NCBI GenBank assembly: GCA_963779515.1
Contig: CAVZYN010000013.1
Coordinates: forward strand, 1 to 64,000
DNA: 64,000 nucleotides
Origin: CAVZYN01 sp963779515
Lineage (GTDB): Bacteria; Pseudomonadota; Alphaproteobacteria; Rhizobiales; Hyphomicrobiaceae
Direction of reading: 5' to 3'
The translations under genes and the position numbers were made by a program. This document shows positions 1 to 7,869 of the stretch, in pieces. The notes below the pieces were generated by a model. The model was given only the letters and a program-made list of their open reading frames with translations, searched no databases and had not been told where the DNA came from. Within the stretch, counting starts at the first letter, position 1; each line of letters begins with the position of its first letter.

Positions 1-1400
1 GCGCCGCCCCAGTTGCCGCCGCCGACGCCGACGGGAACAGCAGCGAACCGCGCTGCGAGGGCGGCGTATACATGCCTTCGTAGCGAAGCTGATCGAAGCG
101 CCGCTGGCAGGCGAGCCGATCGAGCGGCGTAGGCCAAACAACTCGTCACGCTTCATCGTCTGCCGCGCGAACGTCACCATGCCGGTAGGCACCGGCTGGG
201 TCTTCGACGCGAGTTCGCCCGGTACATCGGACGCCGGTACGGCGCGTTCGACGATTGGCCACAGTGGTTTGCCACTGTCGCGCTCGAAGCCGAAGAGCCA
301 GCCCATCTTCGTCTGCAGCAAAGCCGCTGGCACGGTGCGGCCATCGCGGCGGATGTCGACCAGCAGCGGATGGCCGACGAGGTCGTAGTCGAACAGATCA
401 TGATGCACGACCTGCCGGCTCCACTTCACGGCTCCGGTCGCACCGTCGAGCGCGACGATCGCATTGGCGAGCGGGATGTCGAAGCGGCGACCGCCGCCGT
501 AATAGTCCGTCGACGGGCTCGTCGTCGGCAGGAACACCAGATTCGCGCCGTGTCGACGCTGATCGTCGACCAGACGTTCGCCGCGCCGCTCAACTCGCGC
601 TTGTCCGCCGGAATGGGATTGAATTCCCAGCGCACCTCGCCGCTGCGCGCGTCGAACGCGCGCACGATGCCGTCTTTGGCGTTGGCGACGCCGTCGTTCA
701 CCGACGTCCCCGAGATCACGAGATCGCCGAGCACGGCCGGCGGTGAACTGGCCGAGCCCACGATGCTCTCGCCATGACCGGGATAGTCAGCGTGGACCAC
801 GTATCCCGGATGACCCTTCGCGGCGCCGAAATCGCGGCACAGCGCGCCGGTATCGGCATCGAGCGCGTAGACGCGGCCGCCCTCGCCGTTCTTGAAGATG
901 CGCTTCGTGCAGGCCGTCGCCGCCACGGGCGCGCCGTTGCGCGCGGCGGGAGCCGCAGTGTCCTGCCAGTACGCGACGCCGCGGCAACGACCCGGCACAC
1001 GCGTTGCGGTGTTGATCCGGAACGGATCGAACACCCAGCGCTCGCGACCCATCGCAGGATCGAGCGCGAATACACGATGCAGCGGCGTGCAGAAATACAG
1101 CGTGCCGTTGACGTGCAGCGGCGTGGCCTGGAACACCGTGCCCTTGGGCAGCGCGGCATCGACGAAGTCGCCGGAGCGGTGGACCCAGGCGATCTTGAGC
1201 TTCGCGACGTTCTTCGTGTTGATCGTCTTCAGCGGCGAATGCTGGCTACCGCCTGCATCGCGACCGAATGCCGGCCAGTCGCCGGCGGGGCTTGCCAATA
1301 AAGGCATGGCCAATACAGGCGTGGCCAACACGAGCACAGTGAGCGAAGCGAGCAACAGCGATGCCGCGGCACGCGGCAACATCGGCGAGTGCCGCATCAC
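1..1400 (-). CDS. PQQ-dependent (quinoprotein) dehydrogenase, partial and frameshifted
   Basis: Periplasmic quinoprotein of the glucose/alcohol dehydrogenase beta-propeller class, which oxidises a sugar or alcohol with PQQ. An N-terminal signal peptide (ALA-type hydrophobic stretch, residues 9-31) is followed by WPAFGRDAGGSQHSPL, typical of the first propeller blade, and by GAANVWSTISVD. The frame breaks near position 552 and continues in another frame with NLVFLPT and VVHHDLFDYDLVG, both characteristic of the family. A second one-base break is visible near position 29, before GGGNWGG. The C-terminus lies beyond the window. The start overlaps the upstream 93-aa gene by ATGA, so it closes a minus-strand operon with the methyltransferase. 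The substrate cannot be told from sequence. Confidence 0.85.
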
Positions 1401-1678
1401 GCAGTCGGCTCGGGCGCGGGGCTGAGCGCGCTCTGCACTTCCTCGAGGAAGCGCTTGCGCTCACGCGTGAGGCGCTCCTTCACGGCGGGCGTCGGCTGCC
1501 AGGCATCGATCAGCTCGCTGCTGGTGATGCCCTTCTCGGCCAGCATCGCTTCGAGCACGATCTGCCGATCGCGCAGCAGCCACAGCTCCTTCGCAAGCGT
1601 CAGCGCAAGTTGTGCGGCAGGATCGGCGCGGACGGCCTGATCGCGGGACAACTTCGTGGCGGGATCTGTCGCATTCAT
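1397..1678 (-). CDS. Hypothetical 93-aa protein between methyltransferase and quinoprotein genes
   Basis: I do not recognise a named family. The protein is short, mostly helical and charged, with Leu-rich segments such as LALTLAKELWLLRDRQ and a proline-rich C-terminal tail. It has no signal peptide and no membrane segment. It overlaps the methyltransferase upstream and the quinoprotein gene downstream by four bases each (ATGA), which strongly supports real translation and coupling in a three-gene operon. It may be a small accessory protein of the quinoprotein or methyltransferase, but nothing in it shows a function. Confidence 0.65.
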   Translation of the reverse strand: MNATDPATKLSRDQAVRADPAAQLALTLAKELWLLRDRQIVLEAMLAEKGITSSELIDAWQPTPAVKERLTRERKRFLEEVQSALSPAPEPTA

Positions 1679-2718
1679 GCGGGTTTGTGACCGTAGACGA
1701 ACCAGGGATACTTCGCGCCGCGGAAGCCCTCCGAGCGCACGTTGACGAAGCCGGCCTGTTCAGCGGCCAGCTTCAGATCCAGCCGCGCCGCTTCGCGCCA
1801 GAATGGCTCGCCGCCATTGATCGCGGTGTACTCGGCCCAGAACTCGCCGGCGCGGTCGAGCGCCGCGTAGCGGGTGACATCGGTGAACAGCAGATCTCCG
1901 CCCGGACGCAGCAGCCTGAAGGCTTCGCGCATCTGCGCGCGCGTGATGTCGGCCGGAAGCTCGTGCATGACGATGTACGAAGTCACCAGATCGACACACG
2001 CCGCGTCGAAGCCGGTGTCCTCGCCGGCGAGCTGGAACAGCTTCCACGCGAGGCCGCGCTCGTTGGCGACCCGCTGCGCCTGTTCGAGCATGCGGATGCT
2101 GAGATCGCAACCCCAGATCTGCGCCTGCGGGAACGCCGCCGCGAGCTGCAGCGTGTAATGCGCGCTGCTGGTGCCGATCTCGAAAACGCGCTCGTAATCC
2201 TTGCGCGGCAGCACGCTCAAGATCTCGCGGCGCTGCGCGAAAATGTCGCCCGGATAATTGCGAGCGACATACTCGCGATGAATCAGCTCGCCGTGCACGA
2301 AGCCCTGGTAGTCGTGGCCGTCCCAGCCGCCCGTGGTGCGATGGATCCAGTGATTGAAATAATGCGGCAGCGGGCCACGCAGCCGGCGCTCGATTGTCGT
2401 CGAACCCCGCTTCTGCAGGGATTCCAGCTGCGGCAGCAGATCGGCGCGCAGTTCATCGAACGCGGACTGTGCGATGCGACCATGATTGCGGCCGCTCCAT
2501 TCCGTCAGCATCGCGAACGCCGCGTAGGCGGTGGAATCGGCCATCGTGCGATCCACCTGCGCGAGCCGGTCGTCGAGATCCGCAGCCAGCGTCTGCTCGT
2601 TGAGACCGCGGCTGGTCATCTCGGCGCCGATCTGCGCACGCACGCGCGCACCCAGGCCGCCGAAGTCCCCTGCGAACTCCATCGCCGCGCGGCCTGTCTG
2701 CTTCAATGAATAGTCCAT
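1675..2718 (-). CDS. Class I SAM-dependent methyltransferase
   Basis: 347 aa. The C-terminal half (about residues 150-345) is a Rossmann-type methyltransferase: VFEIGTSSAHYTL is the SAM-binding motif I, IWGCDLS supplies the acidic ribose-binding position, and LLRPGGDLLFTDV is the usual post-motif strand and loop. The N-terminal 150 residues are helical and resemble the extra domain of methyltransferases found beside small hypothetical genes; substrate unknown. The ATG at 2716-2718 lies two bases from the end of the glutaredoxin-DinB gene, so the four minus-strand genes from 3556 to 1 probably form one transcription unit. Confidence 0.8.
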   Translation of the reverse strand: MDYSLKQTGRAAMEFAGDFGGLGARVRAQIGAEMTSRGLNEQTLAADLDDRLAQVDRTMADSTAYAAFAMLTEWSGRNHGRIAQSAFDELRADLLPQLESLQKRGSTTIERRLRGPLPHYFNHWIHRTTGGWDGHDYQGFVHGELIHREYVARNYPGDIFAQRREILSVLPRKDYERVFEIGTSSAHYTLQLAAAFPQAQIWGCDLSIRMLEQAQRVANERGLAWKLFQLAGEDTGFDAACVDLVTSYIVMHELPADITRAQMREAFRLLRPGGDLLFTDVTRYAALDRAGEFWAEYTAINGGEPFWREAARLDLKLAAEQAGFVNVRSEGFRGAKYPWFVYGHKPA

Positions 2719-2719
2719 G

Positions 2720-3556
2720 TCACTCGGCTCCTTGCTCCGCGCTCAAGTCTAACGCCGGTATGCCGGCAAACTGTACTTCGGCCTCCCACACTTGCTGCGG
2801 TACGGGCAGGCCTGCGAGATGGCGCGGATCGAGCCGCGGCGCGCACGGCAGCGCCAGCACCGCCGCGGCGATATGGTCGAGTTGCCGGGCGTGCTGGGCC
2901 ACGTGCCAGGCCGTACGCTCCAGCACCTCATGCAGCGGTCGTGCGCCGTAATAAGTCAGGACAGGTTCGTCCGGAGCGCGGCGCTGCAGGCGCGGCAATG
3001 CCTCTTCCAGGGCGACACGGGTCGTACGCAGTTCCCGCGCCAGCGCGTGCGGATCACCGGCGACCGAAGCCTCGGGCCGGCGCTCGAAATGGGCGTAGGT
3101 CAATTCGGCGTCGCGTCGTGGGTCGGCCGCATCGAGCAGCCCTTCGACGATCTGTCCGACGTGATGACACAGGTCCGCGTAACGTCGCGGCCGCGTGGGA
3201 ATCAGATCCGCCATCCGAAGCGCCGGCAGCGACTCTGTCACCGCAGCCGCAAATTCCAGCAGCCTGTCGATACGCCGCAGCAGCACGTCGGGCGGCAGGC
3301 GAACCGGTGTCAGCGAAACGCCAACGAAGCGCGCAACGTCGGACAGTTCCTGAGCGAACACGAACCGCTCACCGCGCGCCACGACAGGCACCGAACGCGC
3401 TCCGAGCCGTCGCAGCTGATCCGCCGCAGCAGGATCTTCGAGGACGTTGATCGACTCGAAGGCCAGGCCCTGAGCCGTCAGGAATTCGCGCGTGCGCAGG
3501 CAGCTGGTGCAACCGGGCATCCAGTACAGGCGCAACAGGGGTTCAGCGGATTGCAT
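2720..3556 (-). CDS. Glutaredoxin-DinB domain fusion protein
   Basis: 278 aa. Residues 8-80 are a glutaredoxin/thioredoxin-like domain with a dithiol CTSC motif after the first strand (YWMPGCTSCLRTREFL) and the cis-proline stretch RSVPVV, expected for glutathione or dithiol exchange. Residues about 95-250 form a DinB-like four-helix bundle, with HHVGQIVEGLL, AHFERRPEA and TAWHVAQHARQLDHI carrying the His residues that bind metal in that superfamily. DinB-like proteins include bacillithiol/mycothiol-dependent transferases, so a thiol-dependent enzyme is plausible. It heads the minus-strand operon and is divergent from the DUF924 gene. Domain calls rest on motifs only. Confidence 0.72.
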   Translation of the reverse strand: MQSAEPLLRLYWMPGCTSCLRTREFLTAQGLAFESINVLEDPAAADQLRRLGARSVPVVARGERFVFAQELSDVARFVGVSLTPVRLPPDVLLRRIDRLLEFAAAVTESLPALRMADLIPTRPRRYADLCHHVGQIVEGLLDAADPRRDAELTYAHFERRPEASVAGDPHALARELRTTRVALEEALPRLQRRAPDEPVLTYYGARPLHEVLERTAWHVAQHARQLDHIAAAVLALPCAPRLDPRHLAGLPVPQQVWEAEVQFAGIPALDLSAEQGAE

Positions 3557-3616
3557 TGCGGACGATCATAGGCCGCTCTGAACCGAGTGTCCTGTCCCGG
3601 CTGGTATCCTGACCGC

Positions 3617-4240
3617 ATGGATCATGCTCGCACGCTGCTCGACTTCTGGTTCGGTCCTCGCCCCTACAGCGCGGCGGGCCTGCAGCAGCGCATGCGCTTC
3701 TGGTTCGGCGGCGAGGAGCCCCAGGAAATCATCGATGCCCGCGATCGGGACATCGAGCGGCGTTTCGGGCCGTGGATCGCGCGTGCCCGAGGGGGTGAGT
3801 TCGATTCCTGGGCTGACAGCCCGCGCAGGCGGCTCGCACTGATCTTGCTGCTGGACCAACTGCCGCGCAATGTGCATCGCGGCAGCGCGGCGGCGTTCAG
3901 TGGCGACGAACGCGCCGAGCGGCTGACGATGGACGGCCTGGAACAGGCCGCGGATGCTGCGCTGGATCCGGTCGAACGGATTTTCTTCTACATGCCTCTA
4001 CAGCATTCGGAGTCCGCACAGATCCAGGACGTCTCGGTCAACGCGTTTCGGCGCCTGCAGGAAGAAGCGCCGCCCGCATTGCGCAACCTGTTCGCCTCGA
4101 CCCTCGACTATGCACAGCTGCACCGGGACATCGTGCAGCGCTTCGGCCGGTTTCCGCATCGCAATGCCGCACTCGGCCGGGACAGCACGGCCGACGAAAC
4201 GGAATGGCTGCGTGAGCAGGGGCTGCGATTCGGCCAGTGA
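3617..4240 (+). CDS. DUF924 family protein
   Basis: 207 aa from the ATG at 3617. The protein has DUF924 hallmarks: an N-terminal LLDFWFG, RFWFGG, a DxxIERRFG helix, LALILLLDQLPRNVHRG, and the FYMPLQHSES segment. The family is a helical, tetratricopeptide-like soluble protein of unknown biochemical role. An upstream GTG at 3587 would add ten residues, but the ATG fits the family start. It is convergent with the M16 gene, with ten bases between stops, and divergent from the glutaredoxin-DinB gene. Confidence 0.85.
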   Translation: MDHARTLLDFWFGPRPYSAAGLQQRMRFWFGGEEPQEIIDARDRDIERRFGPWIARARGGEFDSWADSPRRRLALILLLDQLPRNVHRGSAAAFSGDERAERLTMDGLEQAADAALDPVERIFFYMPLQHSESAQIQDVSVNAFRRLQEEAPPALRNLFASTLDYAQLHRDIVQRFGRFPHRNAALGRDSTADETEWLREQGLRFGQ

Positions 4241-4250
4241 CGGCGGGGGT

Positions 4251-5687
4251 TCAGCGCCGGCTGGCGGCGAAGTCCTCCGCCGCCAGCGGCAATTCCTGCA
4301 CGGTGCCGTACGCTCGCGCCGTCTCGCGAATCTTTGCCGCATCGCCGATCATCACGATCGCAAGGTCCTCGGGTTTCGGAAACGCGGCATTGATCACCGC
4401 GCGCGCGGCCGCAACGTCCACCGCGCCGAGTGCGGGGCCGTAGGACTCGATGTAGCTGCGGTCCAGTCCGAAGAATTCGAGGTCGGCGAGCGCATTGGCC
4501 CAGTTGACGGCGGTTTCGAGGCCGGTCGGATACTGACCCAGCACGTAGGCGCGCGCGGAATCGACCATCGGCGCATCGGCGCCATCGCGGTACAGCCGCT
4601 CGAGTGTGGTGATCGCAAGATCGATCGCCTTGCCCGTGTTCTCGGTCACTGTGAACGACTGAATCGCAAACTCGCCCGGCACGGTACCGCGATTGAATGC
4701 CGAGCTTGCGCTGTAAGACAGCCCGGATTTGATCCGCAGTTCCGTGTTCAGGATCGACGTGAAGCGCCCGCCGTACAGCGTGTTCACCACATCGAGCGCC
4801 GCACGCTCGGGAAAGCGGCGCGATACACCCACGTTCGCGAGCCAGAAATAGGTTTGCGATGAGCCCGGCGAATCGACCAGCAGCACGTGGCGCCCGGCAA
4901 GCCGTGTCGGGACGGCCAGTACGTCGGGCTGTGCAGCGGCTCGCCCCCATTTGCCGAATGCGCGCTGCACGGCTGCCCGGATCCACACCGGATCCACATC
5001 ACCGGCGAACACCAGTGCCGTGCGGTCCGCGCCAAAATTTGACTGCACGTAGTCGCGTACGTCGCGGTGGGAGATCGCGGCGAGCGAGCGTTCGCTGCCA
5101 CTGAGCGGGCGAGCATAGGGATGATCGCCGAACAGGAAGGCCCGGCCGTAGCTCGCGAGCAGCGACGATGGATCCGAATCCTTCGCGGCCTTGATGAACT
5201 CGATCTGGCGCGACCGCAGCGTCTCGAACTCGCGCTCATCGAGCCGCGGACGCAACAGCGCATCGGCGAGCAGATCGATCATCAATTGCCGATCGCGCGC
5301 CAGGAACTGCCCCGAGACTCTGATGGTCTCGGTGCCTGCGCCTGCGCCGAAGCTGCCACCGACATTGGCGACGGCGTCGGCAAACTGGAACGCATCGCGT
5401 GGACCTGCGCCTTTCTCGAGCAGGCCCGCGGCGATCGATGCGAGCCCCGCGTTGTCCGGCGTCTCGCCGAGTGCGCCGCCGCGCATCACCACGGTGAACG
5501 CAGCGAGCGGAACTTCTGGACGCCGCATCACGACCAACGTCAGCCCGTTGGGCAACACCTGCCGCTCGAATGCCGGCACACGCACGGCCGCGGCTGCCTG
5601 CGCCGCAAACGCATGCGACGGAACCATGTTTCCGAGCAGCGCGAGGGCCATGGCGACAACCATGGCGACGAATGGGCCTCGAATCAT
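4251..5687 (-). CDS. M16 family peptidase-like protein, zinc site absent
   Basis: 478 aa with an N-terminal signal peptide (hydrophobic 8-28, ending near AFA). It is an M16 (pitrilysin/processing-peptidase type) protein with the repeated fold: LPNGLTLVVMRRPEVPLAAF at the start of domain 1 and LYGGRFTSILNTELR, then SGLSYS, in domain 2. The HxxEH zinc motif is not present; the equivalent helix reads AGLASIAAGLLEKGAG. In M16B pairs one subunit is catalytic and the other is not, so this is probably the non-catalytic partner of the upstream gene, which it overlaps by ATGA (5684-5687). Likely periplasmic. Confidence 0.88.
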   Translation of the reverse strand: MIRGPFVAMVVAMALALLGNMVPSHAFAAQAAAAVRVPAFERQVLPNGLTLVVMRRPEVPLAAFTVVMRGGALGETPDNAGLASIAAGLLEKGAGPRDAFQFADAVANVGGSFGAGAGTETIRVSGQFLARDRQLMIDLLADALLRPRLDEREFETLRSRQIEFIKAAKDSDPSSLLASYGRAFLFGDHPYARPLSGSERSLAAISHRDVRDYVQSNFGADRTALVFAGDVDPVWIRAAVQRAFGKWGRAAAQPDVLAVPTRLAGRHVLLVDSPGSSQTYFWLANVGVSRRFPERAALDVVNTLYGGRFTSILNTELRIKSGLSYSASSAFNRGTVPGEFAIQSFTVTENTGKAIDLAITTLERLYRDGADAPMVDSARAYVLGQYPTGLETAVNWANALADLEFFGLDRSYIESYGPALGAVDVAAARAVINAAFPKPEDLAIVMIGDAAKIRETARAYGTVQELPLAAEDFAASRR

Positions 5688-7048
5688 GGGGCGACCCCTG
5701 GCTGCACCACGCCCACCGTGCGCCGCTTTTGCTGCAGCAGATCACCCGCCACCTTGCGCACTTCGTCGCGCGTCACGGCATCGATGCGCGCCGGCGCGTC
5801 GAACAGCTTGCGGTAGTCGCCGTGCATCACTTCGAACTCGCCGAGCAGTCGCGCCTTGCCGTTGATCGTGGCCAGCGACTTCCAGAGCCCGGTTGCCGCA
5901 AGGTTCTTCGCGCGCTGCAGTTCGACTTCAGTCACTCCGTCACGCACCACCCGCTCGAGTTCCTCATCGAGCAGTTTCTCCACTGCGGCCACATCTCCAC
6001 CCTCAGGCAGATTCAGCATGAACCACAGCAGGGACGGATCGAAGCCCTCATCCCAGTAGCCACCGACGCTGATCGCAACCTGGCGCTGTTCGACCAGCGA
6101 ACGATGCAGGCGCGACGCGTCGCCCCCGGTCAGTACGGACAGCAACATCTCGATGGCGGGCGCACGCGGATCCGTCGCATCAGGAGCCTTGTAGGCGTAC
6201 TGCAGCAGTGGCGTCTGTGCTTTGCGCTCGATGCGCACGCGCTTTTCGCCGAGCTGCTCGGGCTCGCGCGTCCGTACATCGGGCGGTGCGGGCTGGCGCG
6301 GGATCGGCTCGAAGTACTTGCGCGCCAGTGCAAATCCTTCCTGCGGAGTCAGGTCGCCGACGAGAACGATCGTGCAGTTGTTTGGCGCGTAATACGTCCT
6401 GAAAAACTGCTGCAGATCTTCGACGCGCCAGGCGCGGATATCCGACGGCCAGCCGATCGTCGGGATTTGATACGGATGCGCGACGAAGGCCGTCGATTGC
6501 ACCTGTTCGGCCAGGAAGGATTCGTTGCTGTCCTCGACGCGCAGGCGCCGCTCCGAAAACACGACACTGCGCTCGCTCTCGATCACTTTTGAATCGAACG
6601 CGAGGTTCGACAGCCGATCCGCTTCGAGATCGAAAACGAGATCGAGGGCCGAACGCGGGAACCAGTCCTGATAGACCGTGACGTCGCTGGAAGTGAAGGC
6701 GTTGTTCGCGCCGCCCTGCGCTTCCATCTGGCGATCGAAGTCACCGGGCGCGCGCTTTGCAGTGCCGTTGAACATCATGTGCTCGAAGAAATGCGCGAGG
6801 CCGGTGATGCCCGGCGCCTCATTGCGACTCCCGACGCGAACCCAGTTATAGAGCGCGACGTTCGGGATGTCGTGATCGCTCCAGACGATCACGCGCATGC
6901 CGTTGGCCAGCGTCGTGGCCTGCACAGCTTCCGCGCCGGGGATGGCTGGACGCGTCGGTGATTTCGCCGCCTGCAGGGCAGAAGACAGCAACAACGTGAG
7001 ACTGGCAATGCCGCAGCGGGCAACGCGGCCGAGATTCCGATGATTCAT
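5684..7048 (-). CDS. M16 family zinc metallopeptidase, catalytic subunit
   Basis: About 454 aa from the ATG at 7048, with a signal peptide ending near ALQAA. The catalytic inverted zinc motif is intact: GLAHFFEHMMFNGT (HxxEH), with the downstream acidic ligand region in VIESERSVVFSERR. The order TLANGMRVIVW, HFFEH, LVGDLTPQ and LTGGDASRLHRSL is that of M16B peptidases. Paired with the zinc-less subunit downstream by a four-base overlap, it likely forms a periplasmic heterodimer degrading peptides. A GTG at 7072 would add eight residues. An intrinsic hairpin lies only 36 bases upstream of the ATG, leaving no room for a separate promoter between them. Confidence 0.9.
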   Translation of the reverse strand: MNHRNLGRVARCGIASLTLLLSSALQAAKSPTRPAIPGAEAVQATTLANGMRVIVWSDHDIPNVALYNWVRVGSRNEAPGITGLAHFFEHMMFNGTAKRAPGDFDRQMEAQGGANNAFTSSDVTVYQDWFPRSALDLVFDLEADRLSNLAFDSKVIESERSVVFSERRLRVEDSNESFLAEQVQSTAFVAHPYQIPTIGWPSDIRAWRVEDLQQFFRTYYAPNNCTIVLVGDLTPQEGFALARKYFEPIPRQPAPPDVRTREPEQLGEKRVRIERKAQTPLLQYAYKAPDATDPRAPAIEMLLSVLTGGDASRLHRSLVEQRQVAISVGGYWDEGFDPSLLWFMLNLPEGGDVAAVEKLLDEELERVVRDGVTEVELQRAKNLAATGLWKSLATINGKARLLGEFEVMHGDYRKLFDAPARIDAVTRDEVRKVAGDLLQQKRRTVGVVQPGVAP

Positions 7049-7083
7049 GGGGTGACATGATCGATGATCCACCGCTCTGCGGC

Positions 7084-7117
7084 AAAAAAAACGCCGCAGC
7101 AGGACTGGCCTGCGGCG
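7084..7117 (-). terminator. Intrinsic terminator or attenuator upstream of the M16 pair
   Basis: Read on the minus strand, an 8-bp perfect stem (CGCCGCAG/CTGCGGCG, 7092-7099 with 7110-7117) with a 10-base loop is followed by eight T residues (7084-7091). It is about 70 bases after the stop of the upstream open frame and ends 36 bases before the M16 start codon, so it either ends the upstream transcript or acts as a leaky attenuator for the peptidases. Confidence 0.85.
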
Positions 7118-7186
7118 GCGTGGAGGGTTGCGAACGCCGGGGAGGCAGTTCGCGTCAGGGTCGAAATCGAATTCCTCGGGGGTGGC

Positions 7187-7441
7187 TCAGCGACGGTGCA
7201 GCGCCAATGACGTTGCGGCCTGCGCCAGGCGCGCGTCGATGGCCGCAAAGCTCACCGTGCCGTCGCGACGCTGGACCCACTGCGCGGCTCGCGCGGGTGA
7301 TCGCGCCGTGCTCGTGAGCGCAGGCGTTGTCGGCATCAGGATGGCCCAGGGGCTCAGCGGCACGTCGTCCTCCAGCGCGGGGTCACGCTCCCGCCTGGAG
7401 GGAACAGCAAAGCCCGTGCCAGCGGCACAGGCTTTTGCACA
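7187..7441 (-). pseudogene. Unidentified C-terminal gene fragment beside the suspected junction
   Basis: An open frame of 84 codons ends with TGA at 7187-7189 and is followed by the hairpin terminator. It has coding-like composition (AQWVQRRDGTVSFAAIDARL near the C-terminus) but has no start codon that fits: the frame is closed by TGA at 7442-7444. I do not recognise the product. It looks like the 3' end of a gene whose 5' part is missing, which is why I place the possible contig misjoin or insertion boundary between about 7440 and 7497. Confidence 0.45.
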
Positions 7442-7497
7442 TCAATGGGTTAGGACAATGGGCCGCAAAATGCCGAGATGCGCCCTGACCAAAATTG

Positions 7498-7869
7498 TCA
7501 GTTGCGGACGTAGATGCAGGCCTGGCCACCGGCCTTCAGCTTCGCGCAAAGATCCCGCGCACTCGCTTCCGTATTGAGCGCGGCCTGCAGCCGGTAAAGC
7601 TTGCCTGAGCCGGTCTGCGCGGCGGTGACGAGCGGCGTCAGGGATTTCAGCTCCGCAAAGCGGCCGCTCACGCGGCGCCACTCGGCCCGCGCAGTCTCTT
7701 CCGATGAGAACGCACCGAGCTGCACGCGGAACTTGCCGGCGGCAGGCGCGGGCTCGGACCGAGGCGGCACGCTGGGTTTGGCCGTCGGTACCTGGACCGG
7801 TGCTGGGGCTGGTGCTGGGTCCGCTGTTGCGGCTGGTGTTGGGCTTGACGCCGCGCCACCGTCCATCAC
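7498..7869 (-). CDS. SPOR domain protein without visible membrane anchor
   Basis: 123 aa. The C-terminal 75 residues are a SPOR (sporulation-related repeat) domain, which binds septal peptidoglycan with stripped stem peptides: FRVQLGAFSSEETARAEW opens it and LYRLQAAL...ARDLCAKLKAGGQACIYVR closes it. The preceding segment is Pro/Ala-rich. Full-length family members carry an N-terminal signal anchor; none is visible here. The GTG start (7869) overlaps the smc stop in ATGTGATG, so translation may be coupled to smc, but the open frame continues upstream inside smc and the N-terminus may have been lost. Confidence 0.75.
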   Translation of the reverse strand: MMDGGAASSPTPAATADPAPAPAPVQVPTAKPSVPPRSEPAPAAGKFRVQLGAFSSEETARAEWRRVSGRFAELKSLTPLVTAAQTGSGKLYRLQAALNTEASARDLCAKLKAGGQACIYVRN

